Position numbers and translations under genes: made by a program. A stretch of DNA of 9,034 nt from Desulfuromonas sp. Lineage in GTDB: Bacteria > Desulfobacterota > Desulfuromonadia > Desulfuromonadales > Trichloromonadaceae. Every line of letters starts with the position of its first letter. Position 1 is the first letter of the stretch. The notes under the pieces were generated by a model. It was not told where the DNA came from, ran no database searches, and saw nothing but the letters and a program-made list of their open reading frames with translations. Shown in pieces: positions 1 through 6,890 of this stretch. The stretch lies in assembly GCA_030145265.1 (NCBI GenBank), contig JAQYWA010000069.1, positions 1 through 9,034 on the forward strand. The letters run 5' to 3'.

Positions 1-882
1 AGAGGTAATACCCTGTCTCTGGACGGGGAGCCCTCTGACGTCAAGCTTGCTTTGCGCCTGCTGGCCGAGCTTTATATCTTGTTGCAAGAGGGGTATGCAT
101 TATACCCCACCGACGTCGATTATGCGATGCGGATTCTGTCTGCTGATTCGAAGGCTCATCTTAAGGATATATTTCTCGACACCATATTTATTTCCTCTCG
201 AAAAAAAATCATTGCGCCCAAGAGCCTGGCTCAGAAGACTTATATCGATGCCATCCGCAGCCACGATGTTGTGTTCGGCATTGGTCCAGCCGGGACCGGC
301 AAAACCTACCTGGCGATGGCAATGGCCGTCTCTTTTCTGGTCAAAAAAGAAGTCAGTCGCATTGTTCTGGTGCGACCGGCAGTGGAAGCTGGGGAGAAGC
401 TCGGTTTTCTCCCTGGGGATCTGGCAGAAAAGGTCAACCCGTATCTGCGTCCCCTGTACGATGCTCTTTATGACATGATGGACTTTGACAAGGGGCAGGG
501 GTTGATTGCCGATGGCGTGGTCGAGGTGGCACCTTTGGCGTTCATGCGCGGGCGTACGCTCAATGATGCCTTTGTTATTCTTGACGAGGCGCAGAATACC
601 ACGCCCGAACAGATGAAAATGTTTCTGACCCGCCTGGGCTTCGGCAGTCGTGCGGTGATAACCGGGGATATCACCCAGATCGACCTGCCGCCCGGTAAGC
701 GTTCCGGTCTGGTCGAAGCGACCGAAGTACTCAAGGGGGTGGACGGGATCCGGTTTAATTATTTTACCGATCGTGACGTTGTCCGACATCCTATTGTCCA
801 ATCTATTATCCAAGCTTACGAGCGGGGCAGTCACCCGGCCGTTGAGCGTTTCGCACAGCCTGAAGGTAATTCTAACGCATGA
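1..882 (+). CDS. phoH: PhoH-family P-loop ATPase (YbeZ), 5' truncated by window edge
   Basis: The reading frame is open from the first base, and 293 residues are visible. The family is usually about 310-350 aa, so a few dozen N-terminal residues and the real start lie upstream. A TTG at 52 could serve as a start, but the residues before it already look like the family's N-terminal region, so I treat the gene as truncated. Visible-residue numbering: Walker A GPAGTGKT at 95-102, and a Walker B-like segment ending ILDEAQN near 193-199, with D195/E196 as the likely Mg/catalytic acids. The segment [10 protein letters not shown] near 221-230 is typical of PhoH. Members are cytosolic ATPases related to superfamily 1 helicases. 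In E. coli ybeZ sits next to ybeY and is implicated in RNA metabolism; the biochemical activity here is inferred. The stop overlaps the next gene's ATG by four bases (ATGA, 879-882), suggesting translational coupling. Confidence 0.95.
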   Translation, partial: RGNTLSLDGEPSDVKLALRLLAELYILLQEGYALYPTDVDYAMRILSADSKAHLKDIFLDTIFISSRKKIIAPKSLAQKTYIDAIRSHDVVFGIGPAGTGKTYLAMAMAVSFLVKKEVSRIVLVRPAVEAGEKLGFLPGDLAEKVNPYLRPLYDALYDMMDFDKGQGLIADGVVEVAPLAFMRGRTLNDAFVILDEAQNTTPEQMKMFLTRLGFGSRAVITGDITQIDLPPGKRSGLVEATEVLKGVDGIRFNYFTDRDVVRHPIVQSIIQAYERGSHPAVERFAQPEGNSNA

Positions 883-3272
883 CAAAGAGCGATCGTAAAG
901 CCGAGCCCTCATCACGCAAGACCAGGAGTTCGGCGAAGAACAGTATTAGCCTCGAACCGCGCAGTCAGCGTTATCTGCTGGTTGTCATCCTGGCGCTGGT
1001 CTTGACGGCCATTATTATTCCCAAGGGGGGCTTTGTTCCCGGCTACTACGCTCCCGGGGATATTGCCTCTCGTGATGTCAAGGCTCCCAAGGACCTACTG
1101 ATTCCCGACGTGCCTCTGACGGATAAGAAGAAGGTCGAGGCCGAAGAGGCGGTTCTCCCCTTGTATGATTACGATGCCAAGACCGGATTGGTCATTGCCG
1201 ACCAGCTGGTTCAAGGATTGCTGCTGATTCAAAAGGCACGGGTCGAAGCCGTTTCGGCGGAGAAACTCGTCGAGGACCTGGAGAATGAGCTCGGCGTCGC
1301 GCTTGAGGCTGAGGATATCCCCTTGCTGGCGACTCTTCTTGAAGGTGATGACATGCAGGAAGGGCAGTTGGCCGATGTCACCCTGTTGCGCAAAGCGATA
1401 CTGTCCGCTCTCGACCGCATGATTGTCGGCAACCTGCAACTGTTTCAGGGGGAACGTAAGCGGGGGATCGTCATCCGCGAGCTCGAATCCCGCAGGGAGT
1501 CGCCCCTCATCGATTTCAACAGCGTGATTGGTGTCGGTGATGCCCAGAGCCGCATGCAGGAAGAGTTCAAGGCTCTGCCGAATTTTACCAAGGCTCACCG
1601 CAAGGTCATTTTCTCCCTGGCGGTCAAACTCCTCAAGCCGAACCTGACCTTCAACAAGAACGAAACCGAAGCCCGCAAGCAGCAGGCCCGGGACGACATC
1701 AAGCCGGTGCTGTTTCAGGTCAAAAAGGGCGAAATGATTGTCCGCGAGGGCGAACGGGTCACGTCAGACCAGATCAAAAAACTTCGTTCCATGCGCGAAA
1801 TTGGCAGCCATTACAGCACCCTCAGCACGGGGTTGGGGCTTTTTCTGTCGATCCTGGTCCTTCTCTTCACGACCCATCGCTTTGCTAAGACCAATATCAG
1901 CAAGTATCGACCGAACAATCGAGACCTGTTGTTTTTGATGCTGAACTTTATCGGCCTGTTCGTCCTGATTAAGCTGGGCATCTTCATTTCCACGGCTCTT
2001 GAAAGCGCTTTTCCGTACGTTGAATCGACCAGTTATTATTACGTCTTTCCGTTTGCCGCCGGGGCCATGCTGGCACGGATCGTTCTCAATTCGGAAGTGG
2101 CCTTTGTTTTCGCCATCCTCTCTTCGCTGCTGATCGGGGTACTGTTCGGCAACAACTTGGTCATCAGCCTCTATGCTCTGGTCGGTAGCGTGACCGCGGC
2201 CCACTGGGTGCGCCACTGCAAGCAGCGCACGAGCCTGTACCGGGCCGGATTCCGCCTGTCGCTGGTCAACATGCTGATGATCCTCGGTCTTTACCTGATG
2301 AGCGGCCGTGCCTTTGATGTTCAGCTGCTGTACAAGCTCGGATTCGGCATGGCCGGTGGGATCCTCTGTGCCCTGATTGTCACCGGGACCATTCCGATGG
2401 TCGAATACCTGTTCAAGTACACCACCGACATCAAGCTGCTGGAACTGGCCAACCTGAATTCCCCGGTGTTGCGTGAACTCATGGTGCAGGCCCCGGGCAC
2501 CTATCACCATTCGGTCATTGTCGGCAACCTGGTCGAGTCGGCTGCCGAGACGATTAACGCCAATCCGCTGCTGGCCCGTGTGGCCGCTTACTATCACGAT
2601 ATCGGCAAGATCCGCAAGCCGCTCTATTTCATCGAAAACATTCATAACCAGGAGAATAAGCACGACAAGCTGGCTCCTTCGATGAGCGCCCTGATTCTAA
2701 TGTCTCACGTCAAGGATGCGGTCGAGCTGGCGAGGGAAAGCCATCTCGGTGAACCCTTGATTGATATCATCCGGCAGCATCACGGCACCGCCCTGATGAA
2801 GTTTTTCTACGACAAGGCCAAGAGCAAGGAGGATCCCGGGGTACAGCAGGTCGATGAGCGTGACTACCGATATCCGGGTCCCAAGCCGCAGACCCGCGAA
2901 GCGGCCCTGATCATGCTGGCGGATGCTGTCGAAGCGGCTAGCCGCACCCTCTTGGACCCGACTCCGGCGCGTATCCAGGGGATGGTACAGAAAATCGTCA
3001 ACAACATCTTTATCGATGGTCAGCTTGATGAGTGCGAACTGACTTTGAAAGATTTGCACCATATTGCCAAGAGCTTCAACCGGATTCTGGCGGGGATTTT
3101 CCACCACCGCATCGATTATCCGGAACCGGCCTACAAAGAGCGCGATAAGGATCCAAGCAAAAGGAAAAATAGTGAAGATACAGATCGAGAACCGGCAAAA
3201 GAAGCAAAAAATAAAGAAGCTGCTCCTGCGAAAGGTGGCTCAGAGGATCTTAAGCGCCTCGGGATGTCCTGA
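879..3272 (+). CDS. 7TM-HD family membrane phosphodiesterase (PgpH/YqfF-like)
   Basis: The 797-residue protein has the full architecture of the 7TM receptor/HD family. A basic cytoplasmic N-terminus precedes one membrane segment (about 32-48). A large extracytoplasmic domain follows (about 50-312), then a bundle of seven hydrophobic segments (about 313-508), then a cytoplasmic HD domain (about 520-745). Metal-binding residues are visible: H543/H544 in TYHHS, the HDIG motif with H573-D574 in YYHDIGK, H634-H635 in QHHGT, and D682 in [10 protein letters not shown]. In Firmicutes, PgpH hydrolyses cyclic di-AMP, and that is the best guess here, but substrate specificity cannot be read from the sequence. 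The outer domain is expected to sense a ligand. The start is the ATG of an ATGA overlap with phoH. The last ~45 residues are highly charged and low in complexity, and about 33 of them are read from DNA that also encodes the start of ybeY. Confidence 0.9.
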   Translation: MTKSDRKAEPSSRKTRSSAKNSISLEPRSQRYLLVVILALVLTAIIIPKGGFVPGYYAPGDIASRDVKAPKDLLIPDVPLTDKKKVEAEEAVLPLYDYDAKTGLVIADQLVQGLLLIQKARVEAVSAEKLVEDLENELGVALEAEDIPLLATLLEGDDMQEGQLADVTLLRKAILSALDRMIVGNLQLFQGERKRGIVIRELESRRESPLIDFNSVIGVGDAQSRMQEEFKALPNFTKAHRKVIFSLAVKLLKPNLTFNKNETEARKQQARDDIKPVLFQVKKGEMIVREGERVTSDQIKKLRSMREIGSHYSTLSTGLGLFLSILVLLFTTHRFAKTNISKYRPNNRDLLFLMLNFIGLFVLIKLGIFISTALESAFPYVESTSYYYVFPFAAGAMLARIVLNSEVAFVFAILSSLLIGVLFGNNLVISLYALVGSVTAAHWVRHCKQRTSLYRAGFRLSLVNMLMILGLYLMSGRAFDVQLLYKLGFGMAGGILCALIVTGTIPMVEYLFKYTTDIKLLELANLNSPVLRELMVQAPGTYHHSVIVGNLVESAAETINANPLLARVAAYYHDIGKIRKPLYFIENIHNQENKHDKLAPSMSALILMSHVKDAVELARESHLGEPLIDIIRQHHGTALMKFFYDKAKSKEDPGVQQVDERDYRYPGPKPQTREAALIMLADAVEAASRTLLDPTPARIQGMVQKIVNNIFIDGQLDECELTLKDLHHIAKSFNRILAGIFHHRIDYPEPAYKERDKDPSKRKNSEDTDREPAKEAKNKEAAPAKGGSEDLKRLGMS
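3161..3165 (+). promoter_or_regulatory. Shine-Dalgarno site selecting the GTG start of ybeY
   Basis: The purine run AAGGA lies about 6-7 bases before GTG at 3172. It supports this GTG over the in-frame ATG at 3064, which would add 36 residues with no resemblance to YbeY. The site lies inside the 3' coding part of the 7TM-HD gene. Confidence 0.6.
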
Positions 3273-3642
3273 CGCCGAACTTTCCATCCTGATCGTCGAC
3301 GACGAGGAAATCCGCGTCATAAATCGTGATTACCTGCAGCGTGACAAGTCGACTAACGTGATCTCCTTCGCCATGCAGGAAGGTGAGGGGAGCGGCATTC
3401 AACCAAGCCTGCTGGGTGATATCGTGATTTCTGCAGATACCGCGTCGCGGGATGCCGCTGAAGCCGGGCTGTCTTTTGAGAGCGAGCTCTTTTTTCTGCT
3501 GCTGCACGGTATTCTGCATTTGCTGGGATACGATCACGAACGCGGCACCGAGGAGGAGGCCAGGCGGATGGAAGCGCGTGAGTGCGAGATCTTTGCCCTG
3601 ATCCGCAGTGAGTTTTTGATGGAGTCACCTCCCACGGTATGA
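3172..3642 (+). CDS. ybeY: Endoribonuclease YbeY, rRNA maturation factor
   Basis: With the GTG start this is 156 aa, the normal size for YbeY. The zinc site HGxLHLxGYDH is complete: H112, H116 and H122 within HGILHLLGYDH. The family-typical stretch with R52, D59, K60 and the STNVISF segment near 60-66 is also present. YbeY is a cytosolic zinc-dependent single-strand RNA endonuclease needed for 16S rRNA 3' end processing and 70S ribosome quality control. Its N-terminal end (VKIQIENR) matches the short first beta strand of the family, which favours this start over a longer form. The first 101 bases overlap the end of the 7TM-HD gene in the +1 frame, so the two genes share DNA. Its stop overlaps the next ATG by four bases. 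PhoH/YbeZ two genes upstream is a known functional neighbour. Confidence 0.93.
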   Translation: MKIQIENRQKKQKIKKLLLRKVAQRILSASGCPDAELSILIVDDEEIRVINRDYLQRDKSTNVISFAMQEGEGSGIQPSLLGDIVISADTASRDAAEAGLSFESELFFLLLHGILHLLGYDHERGTEEEARRMEARECEIFALIRSEFLMESPPTV

Positions 3643-4334
3643 AACCGACCTCTTGGCTGGAAAGCGTCAATTGCGCAATCGAAGGAATTCTCTGGGCCGC
3701 CAGAACCCAGCGGCACATGCGCTGGCATTTTCTGGCTGCCCTGGCCATGCTGCTGCTAGCGCATTTCATGCGCTTATCGGCGCTTGAATTCATTCTGCTT
3801 GCTTTTGCCGTAACCCTGGTGATTTTTGCCGAGTTGATCAACACGGCCGTCGAGGTGGTGGTCGACATGGTTTCTCCCGAGTACCACCCTCTGGCCAAGC
3901 GGGCCAAGGATGTCGCTGCCGGCGCGGTGTTGGTGGCCAGCATCGGCGCTATCGTGATGGGGTTTTTCGCCTTTTCGCGCTACATACTGCCGGTACTTGG
4001 AGGTCAACTGGACCAACTCGGATCGCCCCCCGGCGAGTTTCCGGCGGTCTCGGTTCTGGTGGTCTTGTTTCTCGTGGTGCTGCTCAAGGCGCGCTTTGGC
4101 ATGGGGTCCCCGCTGCATGGCGGCATGCCGAGCGGACATTCCGCCGTGGCGTTTTCCATTGTTACGGCGGTTATCCTTTCCGGCGCCGGGATCGTGCTCT
4201 CCTTGCTGACCCTGATTCTGGCTGCCATGGTCAGTCACAGCCGTCTGCTGCTGGGTATTCATTCGCTTAAAGAAGTAATTGCCGGTGCCGCACTTGGGGT
4301 TCTGGCGACGGTTCTGATTTATTTATTCATTTGA
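3639..4334 (+). CDS. DgkA-type lipid/undecaprenol kinase fused to PAP2 phosphatase
   Basis: This 231-residue membrane protein joins two enzymes. Residues ~1-115 form a prokaryotic diacylglycerol/undecaprenol kinase domain with three hydrophobic helices. The signature ELINTAVE has E65, N68 and E72, aligning with E. coli DgkA E69, N72 and E76, followed by the HPLAKRAKD segment (83-91). Residues ~135-231 form a PAP2-type phosphatase domain with PSGH (164-167; H167) and SR-x5-H (S201, R202, H208), the expected catalytic residues. A kinase making undecaprenyl or lipid phosphate fused to a phosphatase removing such phosphates suggests a lipid-carrier recycling or balancing role (inference). Deviations: the first PAP2 motif (K-x6-RP) reads K150...S157-P158, lacking the Arg; the Asp after the last His is E212; and the position I align with DgkA E28 is Q24. 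Similar fusions exist elsewhere. It starts within an ATGA overlap with ybeY. Confidence 0.87.
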   Translation: MKPTSWLESVNCAIEGILWAARTQRHMRWHFLAALAMLLLAHFMRLSALEFILLAFAVTLVIFAELINTAVEVVVDMVSPEYHPLAKRAKDVAAGAVLVASIGAIVMGFFAFSRYILPVLGGQLDQLGSPPGEFPAVSVLVVLFLVVLLKARFGMGSPLHGGMPSGHSAVAFSIVTAVILSGAGIVLSLLTLILAAMVSHSRLLLGIHSLKEVIAGAALGVLATVLIYLFI

Positions 4335-4335
4335 G

Positions 4336-4351
4336 GGCAGCGTCCGCTGCC
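4336..4351. other. Small hairpin between the kinase-phosphatase gene and corC
   Basis: GGCAGC (4336-4341) pairs perfectly with GCTGCC (4346-4351) around a four-base loop GTCC, directly after the stop codon at 4332-4334. No T-run follows, so it does not look like an intrinsic terminator. It could stabilise or mark a processing point in the mRNA, or be chance. It is the only notable structure in the 51-base gap. Confidence 0.45.
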
Positions 4352-4370
4352 ACAACCAATCTGCAGAAAC

Positions 4371-4381
4371 AGGGGGTAAGG
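4371..4381 (+). promoter_or_regulatory. Ribosome binding site for a TTG start (corC)
   Basis: The purine-rich block AGGGGGTAAGG ends four bases before TTG at 4386; its AGGGGG part is nine bases away. It supports the rare TTG as start, because the next in-frame Met codon is about 50 codons downstream, inside the conserved protein. Confidence 0.55.
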
Positions 4382-4385
4382 TTTT

Positions 4386-5252
4386 TTGGACGACGACAGT
4401 ACAGGCGGCAGACAGGTTTCCTGGTTTGAGGCCATAAAAAGATCGATTCTCGGTCGGCGCCGGGTTCTGACCGAAAAGGACCTGCAGGAAATTATCGAGG
4501 AATCTGAGGAAGAGGGGATCATCAACGAAGAAGAAGGGGACATGCTTCACTCTATCTTCGAGTTCGGTGAAACCATTGTCAGGGAAGTCATGGTGCCGCG
4601 AACGGATATGGTCTGCTGCAGCATGACGACTTCTCTCACGGATCTTCTCGAAGCGATCATTTCTTCGGGCCATTCTCGAATCCCCATCTATGAAGGAACC
4701 GCCGACCGGATCGTCGGGATCGTTTATGCCAAAGACCTGCTCAGGCTCTGGGGGAGTCGTCCCGATGAGTTCGAAATCGTCCGGGTCATGCGGACCCCTT
4801 ACTTTGTTCCGGAAACCAAACAGATCGAGGACCTGCTGCAGGAGTTTCGCACCCAACGGGTGCACATGGCGATCGTCATCGACGAATACGGCGGCACCTC
4901 GGGGTTGATCACCATCGAAGACCTGATCGAGGAAATCGTCGGTGATATTCAGGATGAACATGATATCGAAGAAGACGAGTTGATCGAGGAGGGGCCCGGA
5001 GTAGTCCTGGTTGACGGGCGGCTCAGTATCGAGGAACTGGAAGATTATTTCGAGATCAACATCCCTCGGGAGAAATTCGACACGGTGGGCGGTTACCTGT
5101 TCAACCTGTTCGGTCATGTCCCCCTGGTCAATGAAGAAATTCGCGATGGCGACCTGCTCTTGACGGTGGTGGATTGTGACGATCGCAAGATTAGTAAAGT
5201 CCGGGTCCAGCGGATTCAAGCGAACGGGTTGTCGGACGACGAAGAACAATGA
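4386..5252 (+). CDS. corC: CBS-domain CorC/HlyC-family protein (YbeX)
   Basis: This 288-residue soluble protein has the size and layout of E. coli CorC/YbeX (about 290 aa). A short acidic N-terminal helix region (about 28-60) precedes two CBS domains (about 68-125 and 132-188). The second ends in the family signature VIDEYGGTSGLITIEDLIEE (164-183). A C-terminal CorC_HlyC transporter-associated domain follows (about 204-278). No membrane segment or DUF21/CNNM domain is present, so it is the short cytosolic type. CorC has been linked to Mg/Co efflux and, as YbeX, to ribosome metabolism; which applies here is not visible. The CBS pair would be expected to bind an adenine nucleotide. The start is TTG supported by a purine-rich site, giving MDDDSTGG. 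The stop codon overlaps the lnt ATG by four bases (ATGA), as expected for the conserved ybeX-lnt pair. Confidence 0.93.
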   Translation: MDDDSTGGRQVSWFEAIKRSILGRRRVLTEKDLQEIIEESEEEGIINEEEGDMLHSIFEFGETIVREVMVPRTDMVCCSMTTSLTDLLEAIISSGHSRIPIYEGTADRIVGIVYAKDLLRLWGSRPDEFEIVRVMRTPYFVPETKQIEDLLQEFRTQRVHMAIVIDEYGGTSGLITIEDLIEEIVGDIQDEHDIEEDELIEEGPGVVLVDGRLSIEELEDYFEINIPREKFDTVGGYLFNLFGHVPLVNEEIRDGDLLLTVVDCDDRKISKVRVQRIQANGLSDDEEQ

Positions 5253-6769
5253 GACGGTTCATCCCGGAAAGGGTCTCCTGTTGGGCGTTTCTGTCCGGGA
5301 TTCTGCTGGCATTGGCATTCCCACGGGTCAACCAGGCCTGGCTGGCCTGGGTCGCTCTTGTCCCCCTGCTGCAAGTGATGTCGGTCCGCCCGTTCCGCTC
5401 AGGCTTTATCGCCGGTCTCGGGTTCTTCGGCCTGGTATTGTACTGGCTCAACATCGTCATGACCACTTACGGTGGGTTGCACCCGGTCTTTTCCCTGGCG
5501 GCGTACCTGATGTTGGCGGCGTATCTGGCGTCGTTTTTCGGGGCCGCCACCTGGGCCTGCTGCCGCCTGCAGGAAAAACTCGCGCTGTCGCCGGTGTTGA
5601 CCCTGCCGGTCCTCTGGGTTGCGCTGGAATTTTCCCGTTCCTTCTTGTTTACCGGTTTTCCCTGGGCGACCCTCGGTTACTCCCAGCAGGTATATCTGCC
5701 CCTGATTCAGTCGGCTGATCTGTTCGGGGTTTACAGCATCAGTTTCCTGATCGTGCTGAGCAACGCCCTGCTGTCCAGTTTCTGGGAGATGGGCCGGCGG
5801 CGGCATTTGCGCGATCTTCACTGGGGCGTGTCGATTCTCGGATTGCTGCTGATTGCCGGCAACTATGGTTACGGTCTCTGGCGTCTCGGTCTGCCACCTG
5901 CTGAGAGCGGAGAAAAACTGCAGGTGGCCCTGATTCAGGGCAATATCGATCAGTCGCTGAAGTGGGATCCCGCTTACCAGCAATCGACCGTGGACATCTA
6001 TCGCGATCTGTCCCTGGCGGCATCCGCGGAAGACGCCCCCGATTTGATCATCTGGCCGGAGAGCGCCACTCCGTTCTATTTTCAGGAATCCGGTCCCTTG
6101 CACGACGAGGTGGTTGCCGTCAGTCGCTCCACAGGTAGTTCCCTGCTGCTTGGCAGTCCGGCTTTCGAACTGTCAAACCGCCGCTACCGCTACCTGAACA
6201 GTGCCTTTTTTCTCGACTCCCGTGGGGAGGTCCTGGGCCGAAGCGACAAGGTCCACCTGGTTCCCTTTGGCGAATATGTTCCCCTGGGGCGCCTGCTGCC
6301 TTTTATCAACAAACTGGTGGCCGGGATTGGGGATTTCTCTCCCGGGACAGTCAATCCTCTGCCGATGAATGGCGAACAGGTCGGGGTGCTGGTCTGTTTC
6401 GAGGGGATTTTCCCTGAGCTCGCCCGCGATTACGTCCGCCAGGGGAGCGATCTGCTGGTCAATATTACCAACGACGCCTGGTTCGGCAGATCGTCGGCTC
6501 CGTTTCAGCACCTGGCCATGATCCGCTTTCGGGCTGTGGAAAATCGCATCTGGGTGGCCCGGGCGGCCAATACCGGGATTTCGGCATTTATTGCGCCGAC
6601 CGGGCGGATTACCGCACAGACCTCGATTTTTACCCCCGCTTTTTTGCATGGCGAAGTAACGACCGGGGCGGGGTTGACCCTGTACACCCGAATCGGCGAC
6701 CTGATGCCGGTCCTGTTTCTGTTCCTGAGCATTTTCTGGCTGATCAAAACCCGCCGGCGATTTATTTAG
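5249..6769 (+). CDS. lnt: Apolipoprotein N-acyltransferase
   Basis: At 506 aa it matches the usual ~510 aa. The N-terminal part is a bundle of hydrophobic helices (about 11-26, 31-46, 52-70, 80-102, 114-130, 158-178, 192-211). A periplasmic nitrilase-like domain follows (about 222-475), then one final membrane helix (about 484-501) and a basic tail. The catalytic triad is complete: E271 in IIWPES, K334 in SDKVHLVPFGEY and C383 in LVCFEGIFPE, corresponding to E. coli E267, K335 and C387. Lnt transfers an acyl chain from phospholipid to the N-terminal cysteine amine of lipoproteins in the inner membrane, the last maturation step before Lol sorting, which implies a diderm host. It is coupled to corC by an ATGA overlap and is probably the last gene of the operon. 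No proper terminator follows; a weak stem at 6781-6792 has a T5 run only eight bases later. Confidence 0.96.
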   Translation: MRRFIPERVSCWAFLSGILLALAFPRVNQAWLAWVALVPLLQVMSVRPFRSGFIAGLGFFGLVLYWLNIVMTTYGGLHPVFSLAAYLMLAAYLASFFGAATWACCRLQEKLALSPVLTLPVLWVALEFSRSFLFTGFPWATLGYSQQVYLPLIQSADLFGVYSISFLIVLSNALLSSFWEMGRRRHLRDLHWGVSILGLLLIAGNYGYGLWRLGLPPAESGEKLQVALIQGNIDQSLKWDPAYQQSTVDIYRDLSLAASAEDAPDLIIWPESATPFYFQESGPLHDEVVAVSRSTGSSLLLGSPAFELSNRRYRYLNSAFFLDSRGEVLGRSDKVHLVPFGEYVPLGRLLPFINKLVAGIGDFSPGTVNPLPMNGEQVGVLVCFEGIFPELARDYVRQGSDLLVNITNDAWFGRSSAPFQHLAMIRFRAVENRIWVARAANTGISAFIAPTGRITAQTSIFTPAFLHGEVTTGAGLTLYTRIGDLMPVLFLFLSIFWLIKTRRRFI

Positions 6770-6824
6770 TTTTCGTCTTGCCGGATTTCCGGATGGACAC
6801 TTTTTAACGGGTGCAGATGGGGGC

Positions 6825-6853
6825 TTGAGGAAAACTTGCGTTGCCGCTATAAT
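6825..6853 (+). promoter_or_regulatory. Sigma70-type promoter for prfB
   Basis: TTGAGG (-35, 6825-6830) and a perfect TATAAT (-10, 6848-6853) are separated by exactly 17 bases. They lie 38 bases before the prfB ATG in a 121-base spacer. The expected start of transcription, about seven bases after the -10 box, falls inside a C11 run. The arrangement suggests that prfB is transcribed separately from the upstream lnt operon. Confidence 0.75.
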
Positions 6854-6864
6854 CCCCCCCCCCC
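6854..6864. repeat. Homopolymer tract of 11 C directly after the -10 box
   Basis: Eleven consecutive C residues abut TATAAT, occupying the discriminator and the probable initiation point of the prfB promoter. It is the only homopolymer of this length in the window. It could vary in length between cells, cause slippage of RNA polymerase at initiation, or partly reflect sequencing uncertainty. Confidence 0.9.
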
Positions 6865-6876
6865 ACTTTCCGTACC

Positions 6877-6882
6877 AAGGAG
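6877..6882 (+). promoter_or_regulatory. Strong Shine-Dalgarno site for prfB
   Basis: AAGGAG lies eight bases before ATG at 6891, near-ideal spacing. It fixes the start of the short zero-frame leader ORF that must be shifted to make release factor 2, and argues against starting prfB downstream of the in-frame stop. Confidence 0.8.
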
Positions 6883-6890
6883 ATATAAAT

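Noticed and set aside
52..54. TTG as the true start of phoH
   Set aside because: The 17 codons before it are open and resemble the PhoH N-terminal region, so the gene most likely begins upstream of the window.
201..208. A8 run in phoH as a possible slippage site
   Set aside because: It encodes the end of Arg plus two Lys in an intact frame, with no stimulatory signal or alternative frame product; likely ordinary codon use.
3551..3642. Internal start in ybeY: AGGAGGAGG followed by in-frame ATG at 3568
   Set aside because: The purines encode consecutive Glu codons in the conserved protein, and the product would be only 24 residues with no domain.
4323..5249. Long minus-strand open frame (308 codons) opposite corC, with similar ones opposite the 7TM-HD gene (1764-2663) and lysS (8007-8969)
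   Set aside because: They mirror strongly conserved plus-strand genes, show no recognisable domain or start signal, and are expected from codon bias in GC-rich coding DNA.
6781..6805. Possible terminator after lnt: CCGG-ATTT-CCGG stem and TTTTT
   Set aside because: The stem is only four to five bases and the T-run lies eight bases away, so the geometry does not fit an intrinsic terminator.
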